From Grimontia indica (GTDB taxonomy: Bacteria > Pseudomonadota > Gammaproteobacteria > Enterobacterales > Vibrionaceae): a DNA stretch of 64,000 nt. Below the pieces are notes generated by a model that ran no database searches, was not told where the DNA came from, and worked only from the letters and a program-made list of their open reading frames with translations. How positions within the stretch are numbered: position 1 is the stretch's first letter; each line of letters begins with the position of its first letter. The stretch lies in the NCBI RefSeq assembly GCF_000333895.2, contig NZ_ANFM02000018.1:186001-250000 (forward strand), given 5' to 3'. Below are positions 17,311 to 27,600 of this stretch, one piece after another. The position numbers were made by a program, and so were the translations under genes.

Positions 17311-19826
17311 TCTATTTTTGCTGCGACCAACGCCGACGTGAGGCAGTGCGCCAGTCCGATTTGAATGGCATCGATTTCGTTGAAGTCATCGATCGTGAAG
17401 CGGCGGTGGAAACTGACCGTCAACGGTTTCTTCACTTACATTTGGTCAATGATCCCGGTGCATTTGTTTACACCGTCGATAACATTCGCATAGAAGGGCC
17501 GAATGCCATTGAAATAGTCAATGTCATGATGGGACTGGACGGACAAACCAATGTATTGGTGATTGAAGTCGCCGAGCCCGGTGATTTCTCGCCTTACACC
17601 ATCAACATTGTCACCAGCGCATTAAATCCGTTGCCACCATCAGAGATAGATCCTGCGCTGGCATCGGTTAGCTTCTCTTTCAAAGTTGAATGCCCTTCGC
17701 CATTCGACTGTCAAAGCAGTTGCGATTGCCCTGAACCAGAAACCCTTAATACAGAGATAGATTACACGGCAAGAGATTTCTATTCCTTCCGCCGCATGAT
17801 GCTCGACAGGCTTTCAGTGACGGCGCCAGCCGCGGCGACCGGACACCCCGCAGACCTTTCTACTGCACTGGTGGAAGTGCTGGCCTATACCGCTGACCAA
17901 CTGGCTTACCAACAAGATGCCGCCACAACGGAAGCCTATCTCAATAAAGCACGCTCTCGGATTTCGCTCAAACGCATGACACGGCTGGTGGATTACAGCG
18001 TGGATGAAGGCTGTAATGCCCGTTGTTTTTGCCACTTTGCTGTGTCGGCAGATGTACATCCTATTGCCCCAGCCACCTTGGTCATTCCCCAAGGCAGCGC
18101 GGTGTGTACCCAACTGAGTGAGCAACCCAGAACATTTGCGAGAGACGACGCTTTGCTCGCGCAAAGTGGTGCTGTGTATGAAACCTGCCATGACGTACCT
18201 GCACTTTTTAGCCTCCACAACGAAATCACTTTTTATACCTGGAGTGACGCTCGTTGCTACCTGCCAAAAGGCGCTATAAGTGCCACTTTAGATGGCCACT
18301 TCCCTGATTTAGAAGCGGGCATGTATCTGGCGTTTGAAGAAGTGATGGGGGCACGAAGTGGCACTCAGGCTGACCGACAACTGTCGCAACGCCAGGTGGT
18401 TCTCCTGACACAAGTGCAGGCATTTGATGCAGATGGTGAACCACTCCTCGATCCGGTAACGGAATTACCTATCACAGAGGTTGTCTGGCATGGCGCCGAT
18501 GCCTTGCGTTTCCCAATGTGCATTTCATCAGAAACTTCCATTGAGGAAGGACGCCGGTACCTTGAACCCGTCACCGTTGCCCGGGGTAATATGGTGCTGG
18601 TGGATCATGGTCAAACGATCTCTGGCGAGCGTTTACCAGAAGTGCCACTGCCAACGCTGAGTTGGGCGCCGGGGCAGGGCATGCAAGGTGATAGCGCGAA
18701 AGGAGCAAGCTGCACAGAAGCCAATTGCGAACAGGAACAGGCTGAAACCATCACCCCAAGATATCAGCCGACTCTCGCCAATCGTCCACTGACGTTTTCC
18801 CCCGATTATACGCAGGGCGCGCCTGCGACGGAGCTTTTGAAAACACCTTCACCGAGCGAAACATTCGCCAGTGTTTCTCTTGATGCAGATGATGGCGTTG
18901 AAGTGCGTTCTTATCACGTGATCAGGGATATGCTCGCAGCAGACGATTCATCCTTGGTATTTACCACGGAAATCGAGCGGGATGGCGTGGTTTCATTGCG
19001 ATTTGGTGACAACGTCTACGGTCGTCGCCCTTTGCCTGAAACCCAGTTTACAGCCAACTATCGCGTAGGAGTGGGGTCAGCCGGTCACATCGGTGCGGAC
19101 AAGCTATATCATCTCGCATTACCTATTCCTGAGGTAACGGAGGTACGCAATATCACCCCCGGTGAAGGAGGGCGAAACCCAGAAACCAATGCGGAAATCA
19201 GAAAACGTGCGCCTTTCCTGTTCAAAACACAAGAGCGGGCAGTCACGCGGGATGACTATCAAGCGCTGGGTCGACGGGTGGCCGGTATTCAGGACGTCAG
19301 TTGCGCCTACATCCACACGGGCAGTTGGATGACGACCTTTGCCTTGCCCGATCCGGAAGACAGGGTAGAAGTGTCTGACACATTGCGAACCACGCTTCGT
19401 GACCATTACGAGAGATTCCGCCTCGCCGCCCATGATGTGGAAGTGTCGTCACCAGTTTATGTTCCCCTTGAAGTGACGCTTCATGTTTGTGTCGCGCCGA
19501 ATGCGTCGAAATCCCATGTTCGTCAGCGCCTGTTGAAACTCTTCTCGTCAAACCGTTTGCCTGATGGCGCTTTAGGTTTGTTACACCCTAATCGGTTCCG
19601 TGCTGGAGAAACGCTTCATCTCTCACCTTGGTTGGCTGCCGCTCAGAATGTAGAAGGAGTGATAGCAGCCAAAGTGACACGATTCCGCCGTTTTGGGGAC
19701 CCAAGAACCAGTGGGTTGGTAGACAGAAAGCTCGAATTCGGCCGCACGGAAATCGCACGGATTGACAACGATATCAGTCATCCGGGCAATGGCGTGTTCC
19801 TTCTCGATATGGATGGAGGGCGTTGA
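17307..19826 (+). CDS. Large baseplate wedge protein, gpJ-like (Afp11/Pvc11-like)
   Basis: 839 residues. A 'putative baseplate assembly protein' of the gpJ/T4 gp6 type that forms the wedge ring. Residues about 1-130 are beta-rich; a cysteine cluster (CPSPFDCQSSCDC, about 130-142) precedes the conserved IDYTARDFYSFRRMMLDR, and LVEVLAYTADQLAYQQD marks the helical wedge domain. The C-terminal third contains the VTRDDYQALGRRVAGIQ and YVPLEVTLHVCVAP segments typical of gpJ domains. It is coupled to gp25 upstream and to a second gpJ-like gene one base downstream, matching the paired wedge proteins of Afp11/Afp12. Confidence 0.85.
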   Translation: MIYFCCDQRRREAVRQSDLNGIDFVEVIDREAAVETDRQRFLHLHLVNDPGAFVYTVDNIRIEGPNAIEIVNVMMGLDGQTNVLVIEVAEPGDFSPYTINIVTSALNPLPPSEIDPALASVSFSFKVECPSPFDCQSSCDCPEPETLNTEIDYTARDFYSFRRMMLDRLSVTAPAAATGHPADLSTALVEVLAYTADQLAYQQDAATTEAYLNKARSRISLKRMTRLVDYSVDEGCNARCFCHFAVSADVHPIAPATLVIPQGSAVCTQLSEQPRTFARDDALLAQSGAVYETCHDVPALFSLHNEITFYTWSDARCYLPKGAISATLDGHFPDLEAGMYLAFEEVMGARSGTQADRQLSQRQVVLLTQVQAFDADGEPLLDPVTELPITEVVWHGADALRFPMCISSETSIEEGRRYLEPVTVARGNMVLVDHGQTISGERLPEVPLPTLSWAPGQGMQGDSAKGASCTEANCEQEQAETITPRYQPTLANRPLTFSPDYTQGAPATELLKTPSPSETFASVSLDADDGVEVRSYHVIRDMLAADDSSLVFTTEIERDGVVSLRFGDNVYGRRPLPETQFTANYRVGVGSAGHIGADKLYHLALPIPEVTEVRNITPGEGGRNPETNAEIRKRAPFLFKTQERAVTRDDYQALGRRVAGIQDVSCAYIHTGSWMTTFALPDPEDRVEVSDTLRTTLRDHYERFRLAAHDVEVSSPVYVPLEVTLHVCVAPNASKSHVRQRLLKLFSSNRLPDGALGLLHPNRFRAGETLHLSPWLAAAQNVEGVIAAKVTRFRRFGDPRTSGLVDRKLEFGRTEIARIDNDISHPGNGVFLLDMDGGR

Positions 19827-19827
19827 T

Positions 19828-22512
19828 ATGGCAAACCATGAATCCCATTGTGGCGCTTGCAGCGGCATTGAGGTGCTGACACCGAAAGCACCACAAAACA
19901 CCCAAGGTTTATCCCGAATCGGTTATCGAAGCGGCGAATACCACGATTTTTTCGCCAGCATGACCGCGAGACTTTCTTCTGCCAAATATGGCGCTTTGGG
20001 TGTACTGACTTCGCGCGATTCTGGTGATTTTTCGTTGGCACTCATTGATGCCTGGGCCGCCAGTTGTGATGTGCTGACCTTCTACAACGAAATGTGGCTG
20101 AACGAAGCCTACGTTAACACCGCGATGGAAACCGGATCATTGCATGAAATGGCGATGCTGATTGACTACGCGCCTCATCCTGGCGCAGCAGCGACAGCAG
20201 ATCTGGCTTTCACCATCGCTGCGGGTGAAGGAATACCGGAAGAAATCACAGTGCCTGCAGGGACCAAAGTGCAGAGTACGCCGGGGCAGGACGAGAAACC
20301 TGTTATCTACGAAACGCTGGAAGACCTGACAGCGCGGGCAGCTTGGAATGCGATGCGTCCTAGGCTCACTGCGCCACATCCATTGACGGCAAGCACGACT
20401 CGTATTCCATTGCCGGGTACCAATCTCAATTTGAAACCGGGCGACGCCGTGTTTTTTGTCTCCGACGATGAGCAGCAGGTCTTTGCCACCATCAACGCAG
20501 TGACACCTGTGTTAGCTGACATCGCCACAGACCCAGATGCGAAAGATCTTACCTGGCTAGACGTATCGCCAGTCGGTGAAGGGCCACTAGTCACCACACA
20601 TTCCGGTGTGACGGGTACCATCACCACAGTATTTGCTGCCGAAGTGGGCGGATATGTTGATAAAGCCATCAACGGAAAAGAGCTTCGTACCGTGCTGATG
20701 GAAGAAAAAACCAGTGAGAAAGCCTTCTTTTCCGCGTTGGCTGCGCAATCTAAAAGTGTCAGGCAGGTTCAGGTATTCCGGACCAAAGCGGCGATTTTCG
20801 GCCACGCTGCGCCACCGCTCGATACGCTCCACTATTCGTTGACGGGGACATCGCCTGTATTCGTCTTGGATGGGGATGAAGCAGTTGTTGACGATGTCGT
20901 TCCTGGTCCTTACGCCGGGTTGGAAGATGCTCAGTGGGCGGATGGCATGCTCAATGTGATGGATGAAGACGACAGCAACCATGTCTATCTGGAACGTGCG
21001 GTGTCTGAAATCAGCAAGGGCAGCACGGTTGTTCTGAAAGACGGCAGGAAATGGTCGCGTTATAACGTGACAGACACTGCGGAAACCTCTGCTTCATTCT
21101 TTTCTGTTACGGGTAAAAGTTCGCGTTTAACCCTGAACGATGATGATCACTTTAACGATCTATCCATCCGTGGCACCACGTGTTTTGGTGCCAGCGAATG
21201 GATTGATATTGCTGATCCGCCTATCACTGAACCAATGGATGAAAACAGTATCTCGTTGGAGCTGAACAGTCTGTTTACCGCAGAAGAAGGACGCAAAGTT
21301 ATTCTGAAGGGTCAAGCGGATGGGTTTGGGGAAGAGCCTGTAGTGACAACACAGATAATCCAATCCATCACGCATGAAAACAGCACTTCTACACTAACGT
21401 TTTCCGCGCCGATTGGCGTTGCCTATTTGCCCCAAAGCTTGCGCATCCACGCCAACATCGCTAAAGCAACACAAGGTGAGTCTGTGGCAGAAGTACTGGG
21501 CGATGGCAGTGCGACGCCGCATCTTACCTTCACTGCCAAACAAACGCCTCAAACCTTTGTGCCAGCAGCAACGGCGACAGGCGTGAAGCCAACGATGGAA
21601 ATCCGCGTTAACAAGATCCTTTGGAAGCAGGTGCCGCACTTCCTCAATGCTTCGCCAACAGATCGGGTTTACACGTTACGCATCGATGAAAACGGCTACA
21701 GCCATGTGGCGTTTGGTGATGGCGTGATGGGGGCGATGCCGGGCAAAGGGCAACAAAATATCCGAGCCAGCTACCGTAAAACCTTGGGTTTGGAAGGACG
21801 GGTGAAAGCAGGGCAACTTAATCTACTCATGTCCCAACCCTTGGGCTTGCAGGGCGTAAACAATTTGCTTGATGCGGAAGGTGGGGCTGACCCTGAAAGC
21901 TTCGATGAAATCCGCGTCAGTGCGCCACTTTCCTGCCGAACCTTGGGACGTGTGGTCTCCCTGACAGACTATGCCGATTTTTCCCGCGCCTATGGCGGCA
22001 TCGCCAAGGCGACATCGCAATGGCTGCATCTGAGCAGTGGGCCTCAAGTTGTGGTCACCGTGGCGGCAGAAGAAGGCGTTCAAGTGCCTGAAGGTGGCGA
22101 TTTACACGATGCCTTGACGGAAGCGTTGGTGGCGGCTGGTGATCCATTCACCCGTTTTGTCTTGCGCAGTTTCAGGCAAACGTTTTTCCGCCTGGGCATC
22201 AAAATCAAAGTCAACGAAGACTATCTTGCTGATGATGTCATATCCCGTGCGGAAAGCCAGCTTCGGGATTCGCTTTCCTTTGAGGCCCGCGATTTCGGCC
22301 AGCCCGTCTTTGCCAGTGAAGTGATTGCTTTGCTCCACAAAGTAGATGGCTTAGATGCGGTGGTGGTTGACAGACTCTACACCGGAAACACGCCGACACG
22401 TCATGACGCTATTGCCGCCCCCGTTGCCGAACTTGCCTCGGGGGAAGTCGTAGGTGCCACCATTTTAAGCCTGCACCCTGAAGCGCTTGATTTTATGGAG
22501 GCCAGCTTATGA
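19828..22512 (+). CDS. Second large baseplate protein, gpJ-like (Afp12/Pvc12-like)
   Basis: 894 residues with start at the ATG at 19828, preceded by GGATGGAGGG; an in-frame ATG at 19762 lies inside the previous gene and is unlikely. An N-terminal CGACSGIEVLTP leads into the conserved IGYRSGEYHDFFASMTARLS and WAASCDVLTFYNEMWLNEAY helices of the second wedge family. Residues about 600-870 repeat the gpJ plan: LRIDENGYSHVAFGDGVMG, SLTDYADFSRAYGGIAKA, and a closing LHKVDGLDAVVVDRL. Stop overlaps the gpI-like start (ATGA). Together with the preceding gene it would make the asymmetric wedge of the six-fold baseplate. Confidence 0.85.
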   Translation: MANHESHCGACSGIEVLTPKAPQNTQGLSRIGYRSGEYHDFFASMTARLSSAKYGALGVLTSRDSGDFSLALIDAWAASCDVLTFYNEMWLNEAYVNTAMETGSLHEMAMLIDYAPHPGAAATADLAFTIAAGEGIPEEITVPAGTKVQSTPGQDEKPVIYETLEDLTARAAWNAMRPRLTAPHPLTASTTRIPLPGTNLNLKPGDAVFFVSDDEQQVFATINAVTPVLADIATDPDAKDLTWLDVSPVGEGPLVTTHSGVTGTITTVFAAEVGGYVDKAINGKELRTVLMEEKTSEKAFFSALAAQSKSVRQVQVFRTKAAIFGHAAPPLDTLHYSLTGTSPVFVLDGDEAVVDDVVPGPYAGLEDAQWADGMLNVMDEDDSNHVYLERAVSEISKGSTVVLKDGRKWSRYNVTDTAETSASFFSVTGKSSRLTLNDDDHFNDLSIRGTTCFGASEWIDIADPPITEPMDENSISLELNSLFTAEEGRKVILKGQADGFGEEPVVTTQIIQSITHENSTSTLTFSAPIGVAYLPQSLRIHANIAKATQGESVAEVLGDGSATPHLTFTAKQTPQTFVPAATATGVKPTMEIRVNKILWKQVPHFLNASPTDRVYTLRIDENGYSHVAFGDGVMGAMPGKGQQNIRASYRKTLGLEGRVKAGQLNLLMSQPLGLQGVNNLLDAEGGADPESFDEIRVSAPLSCRTLGRVVSLTDYADFSRAYGGIAKATSQWLHLSSGPQVVVTVAAEEGVQVPEGGDLHDALTEALVAAGDPFTRFVLRSFRQTFFRLGIKIKVNEDYLADDVISRAESQLRDSLSFEARDFGQPVFASEVIALLHKVDGLDAVVVDRLYTGNTPTRHDAIAAPVAELASGEVVGATILSLHPEALDFMEASL

Positions 22513-24596
22513 GTAGCTTGTCACCGGAATCCTTATACAACCTCTTGCCTGAGGTTTACCGTCGGCGTGATGAAGAGCAGGGCTTCCCGCTCAAAGCGCT
22601 GATGGAAATATTGGCTGAGCAGGCGGCTATCGTGAAGCATGATATCGACCGGTTTTACGACAACCAGTTCATAGAAACCTGTGACGAATGGGCGGCACCG
22701 TATTTGGGCGAGTTGGTGGGTTATCGGTATGGTCCGGAGATCCCTGGTGTCAGCCAACGCGCGTCTGCTGCCAATCAGATTCGCATCACCCGTCGTCGCG
22801 GTGTTGCCTTAGCGTTAGAGCAACTGGCGACAGACACCACACGTTATCCCGCCAGAGTCGTGGAATTCTTCCGTTTGCTGTCGAGACCTGAGCATTTGGC
22901 AGCACTTCGTCCGAACAATCACTACACCTTGGATGTGAGAAACAGTGCCAAGTGCGAATCCATTGGAACAGCATTTGATTCTGCCAGCTATAGCACCGCA
23001 GTGGGGCGAATCAGTCAGGGTGAAGGGCAACATCATTTCCGGAATGTCGGTGTATTCATGTGGCGTCTCGCTCATCATCGTCAATCCATTGTGCCTGCTT
23101 ATCAGGTGGATGCACGACGCTACCTGTTTAATCCGCTGGGGTGCAATACCCAATTGTTCAATCAGCCTATCCCAGAGCCAAATATCAATCATCTCGCCGA
23201 AGAAGAAAACCTGCCTGTAGCGCTGAAACGAAGAAGCATTGCAGGCTCGCGTTTGGCGACTTTTTATCCTCATGCTTTTGCGGTGGTGATTGACGGAATT
23301 TTGCAGACGGCTGATCAACTCCAAATTTGCAATTTAAGCAATGACGGCGCTGACTGGGCGCATTCGCCAGTCGACCGTATTTCCGTTGATCCTGAGTTAG
23401 GCAGGCTATCACTTCCGACCTCAATACCCGTGCCTGATACCGTCGAAGTGACCTACCACTATGGCGCAGTCGCCGATATTGGAGGCGGCGCGTACCCTCG
23501 CGGCGAAGGCTTTATTGTCTTCAATACGCCCGCTCAGGAGATTGGTGAGGGCGATGTCATTCAGCCTGCGCTGGACCAGATTCAAAACGGTGGCGTAGCG
23601 GAAATTGGTGTTTCCCATGTGTTCACCGAAGCGCTTAATGTATCGGTCAATGCCGACCAAACATTGTCCCTGCGTGCGGCTGACGGTCATCGCGCCTTTG
23701 TTGATCTTGATGGCGATAACATGACGCTGATTGGCGGTGAAGAAGCAGAGATCGTCCTTGATGGATTGGTAGTGACAGGTGGTCGTTTGCTGATCCCCGA
23801 TACTGGCGACAACGCACTTCGCCGTTTGGTGCTGCGCAATGTCACGCTTTTGCCGGGGCTTTCGCTGGACATTAACGGAGAGCCGACTTCGCCAGAGCAG
23901 CCTTCGCTGGTGGTTGAAATTCCCAATGTGACTGTGGAAATTGAACGTTCCATTCTCGGCGGAATTCGCACTGTCGAAGGCGCTGCTGTCACGATAAAAG
24001 ACAGCATTCTGGACGCCACCTCCAATTCGCGAACAGCTTTCGCTTCGCTTGATGGTACCAGCCATGGCGGTGTGCTGACACTTTGTGAAACCACTGTGAT
24101 TGGCAAAATAGGTGCCCGCTCATTCCCCTTGATTTCCAACAGTATTCTGGATGCGGCGTTAGCGGAAGGCGACGATTGGACTGCGCCAGTCTGGGCACTT
24201 CAACGACAGACGGGCTGTGCGAGATTTTCCTTTATTCCGCCAGATTCGAGAGCGCCACGTCAACATCGTTGTCAGCCACAACTTGCGGCATTGAAAGCGG
24301 TGGAAGCAGAAGAAGTCAGGATACGGCAGGAACTTTCGGATTTGGCGCGTTCCCATATCGTTCGCGGTGTTCGGGCGCGCGTTGTGCCTGCGTTTACGTC
24401 AACCCGATACAACGACCCTGCCTACGGTCAACTGTTGCTTTCCGTTCCTGAGGAAATTCGGCGCGGCGCGGACAGTGGCAGTGAAATGGGCGTTTATCAC
24501 CACCTCTATCACCCGCAGCGGCACGATGCTTTGCTGTTTCGTCTCAATGAATTTCTACCCATCGGCCTTGATGCGGGCTTGATCTATGTGACCTGA
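22509..24596 (+). CDS. Tail protein gpI-like with beta-helix insertion (Afp13-region)
   Basis: 695 residues. The first about 160 match the phage tail protein I plan: LYNLLPEVYRRRDEEQGFPL, IDRFYDNQFIETCDEWAAPYLGELVGY and a RVVEFFRLLSRP helix; such proteins sit at the baseplate rim and hold fibres. Residues about 370-560 contain successive short strands of parallel beta-helix character (DGDNMTLIGGEEAEIVLDGL, LRRLVLRNVTLLPG, VTVEIERSILGG, VTIKDSILD). The end (about 620-695) is helical, with EVRIRQELSDLARSH and a final LNEFLPIGLDAGLIYV. Longer than plain gpI (about 200 residues), so it may combine rim and fibre-attachment roles. Confidence 0.72.
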   Translation: MSSLSPESLYNLLPEVYRRRDEEQGFPLKALMEILAEQAAIVKHDIDRFYDNQFIETCDEWAAPYLGELVGYRYGPEIPGVSQRASAANQIRITRRRGVALALEQLATDTTRYPARVVEFFRLLSRPEHLAALRPNNHYTLDVRNSAKCESIGTAFDSASYSTAVGRISQGEGQHHFRNVGVFMWRLAHHRQSIVPAYQVDARRYLFNPLGCNTQLFNQPIPEPNINHLAEEENLPVALKRRSIAGSRLATFYPHAFAVVIDGILQTADQLQICNLSNDGADWAHSPVDRISVDPELGRLSLPTSIPVPDTVEVTYHYGAVADIGGGAYPRGEGFIVFNTPAQEIGEGDVIQPALDQIQNGGVAEIGVSHVFTEALNVSVNADQTLSLRAADGHRAFVDLDGDNMTLIGGEEAEIVLDGLVVTGGRLLIPDTGDNALRRLVLRNVTLLPGLSLDINGEPTSPEQPSLVVEIPNVTVEIERSILGGIRTVEGAAVTIKDSILDATSNSRTAFASLDGTSHGGVLTLCETTVIGKIGARSFPLISNSILDAALAEGDDWTAPVWALQRQTGCARFSFIPPDSRAPRQHRCQPQLAALKAVEAEEVRIRQELSDLARSHIVRGVRARVVPAFTSTRYNDPAYGQLLLSVPEEIRRGADSGSEMGVYHHLYHPQRHDALLFRLNEFLPIGLDAGLIYVT

Positions 24597-24606
24597 GGAG
24601 GAACTC

Positions 24607-27600
24607 ATGGCTATAGATATTTCAGGAAAAACGTTTGATCCACGCCATAACTACTCCGAACTGGTGTCAATGCAGGGAAGGGTGGTGTCGGATACGCCGC
24701 TCAATGAGGGCGCGGCGATTGTGGATCGACGCTTTCGTGCAGAAACCATTGATTTAGCAGGATTCAGCGGATATCCGGCTCATCTGCCGGACAGTTTCCG
24801 GATTGAAATCTCTGGTGGAGAATTGCTGATTAACCCAGGCCGCTATTATGTCGATGGCTTAATGGCGGAAAACTTCGGTCATGGGGAACACGACTTTTAT
24901 CTGCCATTGGAAGAGTTGCGGAGCTCAGAACCTGTCCCTTTTGATGCCCAGCCTTATCTTCCCATTATGGAACCGCTTGAGCTGGAAGATGGTCGCTATT
25001 TAGCCTTTCTGGATGTTTGGAAACGTCCGGTCACGTTTCTTGAAGATCCAGAGCTCATCGACCCGGCCATTGGCGTAGATACCAGCGCGCGGGTACAAAC
25101 CGTTTGGCAGGTAAAACTCTTTGCTGTGGATGACGGTGTCACCTGCAATACCGATGATGAGGATATTGAAGGATGGGAAGCGTTTACTGAGCCTTCTGCT
25201 GCCCGCCTTTCTACCCGTGCAAACCCAGCATCAGCGGTCGATGACCCTTGCTTACTACCACCAGAAGGCGGTTATCGAGGTTTGGAAAACCGCACCTACA
25301 TGGTGGCCGTGCATGACACTAATGAAGATGAAGTGCCACTGCTGAAATGGTCCCGTGTTAATGGTGCGTTTGCCGGACGAATCCTCGCACAACCTGCAAA
25401 CAATACTCTGACGTTAGAGCAGGTAGCGAAAGACGATTACCTCAGATTCAACGCGGGAGATTGGGCCGAAATAACGGATGATGTTCGAGTGCTGGAAGGT
25501 AACCCTGGCGCCATGGTGCAAATCCTTTCTGTGAATGATGCGACCAATACCGTTGTACTGGCAAACCCCCTAGGCGTTGGCGAAATTATGCTGATGCCCG
25601 CATCGAATGCCGCTAATCAGTCTATTCATCCAATACTGCGCCGCTGGGATCAATCTGGCGTAGTTTTGGACACTGACGGTAATGAAATCGTTAATCTCGA
25701 TGCGCCGGGAAGTGATGGTTTAATCCCAGCACCAGAAGGCACATTTATCGCGCTTGAAGATGGCGTGGAAGTGGCTATATCTCTCGAAGATGGCGCCGGA
25801 GAATACCATGTCAGCGACAATTGGAGTTTTATCACCCGCTATGCAGACAGCTCGGTAGAAACGCTGACAGAAGCGCCTCCACAGGCCTTCCATCACCACT
25901 ACTGCCGACTGGCGGTTCTGGATGTTCTGGGAGGAGAGTTTGTTGAGCCGATTTTTCAGGACTGCCGTGACCCGATTGGCACAGCCGGCTGCTGCACCGT
26001 CGTGGTTCGTCCGGGCGAAGATATTCAGGCCGCGTTAGATAGCCTTTCCCCTGAATTTGGGGGTTGTGTATGCCTGAAAGTGGGTGTTCATACCATTCGT
26101 CGAGCGCTTCGAATTCGTTATCCCAACGTGACGCTTCATGGGGAAAGCCATGGCGCACAGATCAGAAACCTTTCCGGTGAATCTGCTATTGATGTCCGTT
26201 CGGACGATGGCAGTGTGCTCACTGGTATTCATCTCTCTACCGTCTCCATCTTGAATCGCGGCGCGACGGAGAAGCCAGAAGGCATCATCTCACTAAGAAC
26301 GGTTCAGGACAGTTTGGTCGAGGATTGCCGGGTGCTGACGCTCGACGGTAGCGTCCAATCGATCAATAACCCCGCTGTTGGTTTGTTTGATTGCCAGCGA
26401 GTAAGGGTCAGTCATTGTCAGTTCGAAGGCTCACCGATCGGTGTCTGGATTGGTGATGGTGGAGAAGATCTGACTATCAACAACAACCTTGTCCGTTTCA
26501 ATGGGGAGCAATTGCCCGGTTTGATTGGTGTTGCCGTCTCCCGAATATCGGGCCGGGCGAGGATTATTGAAAACGACATCGACGGCTTCGCTCAAGGGGT
26601 GGTGATCAATAATCAACCCGCCGGCGCTTCGTTCTCAACGGCTTCATACAGTGAAGTCAAAGGAAACCGCATCACATTGAGCCGAATGGTGGGTGAGCTT
26701 GATGCGGTTGCAGTGGAATCAAACTGTGCATACGGCACGGTGTCTGAAAACCAGATCCTCCTGTTGGCGGAAGAGAGCACTGGCATTATGGTTCGTGGTG
26801 TTGGCACCTTGATTGAGCGCAACCGCATTCAAACCGAAGAGCAGGTTGAAACTCAAGTCGCAATAATGATCGGCAGTGACGACGATGAACTCTTTACTGG
26901 TGGTATCACCGCCGCGCAAAACTGGATTAGCGGGTGTAGTGGTGGCGTCGTCGCTGAGCAGGTCGTTGGGCTACGTGTCGACAACAATGACATTTCAGGC
27001 GACAGAGGCACTGAACTCGCGGTATCGGCAACGCAATGTACCTTGGTCAGTATCGAAAACAACACCATGGTGACCGTTACATTGGCAGTGTTTGCCAGTG
27101 AGTGTGAAGACGTTCAAATCAACAGCAATCAAATCCGTGATGCTGGTGCCGCGATTTTCTGTGAGCGCTGTGTGCGTGTTGATATCACCAACAACCAAAT
27201 CGCTAACTGTACCCATGGCGGGATAGTCGTTCTTCTGTGTATCGCGAGAGCGGGCATTATTGGAAACCGTCTCAACTACGTGGGTGTATCAGGCGCAAAT
27301 ATTTTTGCTTCTTCCATCATGAGCCTGTTCCACCTCGGTGAATGTCACATTGAATCCAATGAAGTGTTGAACACGGGTGTGGGTCGAGACGACGTGGTGA
27401 ATCAGCAAAGAACCGTCGGCATCGGCGCGCTGTATGTGCTTGAAGCCCGTGTGGAAAGCAATCTGGTTTCCTACTCTGATTTGCTGACGCGGGAACGTGT
27501 TTTGGAAGACCGCGCCTTGTTGATGCAAGGATTAATGGAAATTTCATTCCCTTTTGGCGACAGACGCGTGGTGTTTCTCGGCTATGCCTGTCAGGTAGCC

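Noticed and set aside
19762-19827. Earlier start for the second gpJ-like protein
   Set aside because: It lies wholly inside the preceding gpJ gene; the ATG at 19828 has GGATGGAGGG and matches the family start.
23421-24065. 214-codon antisense frame in the gpI-like gene
   Set aside because: Shadow frame; composition and lack of start signals do not support it.
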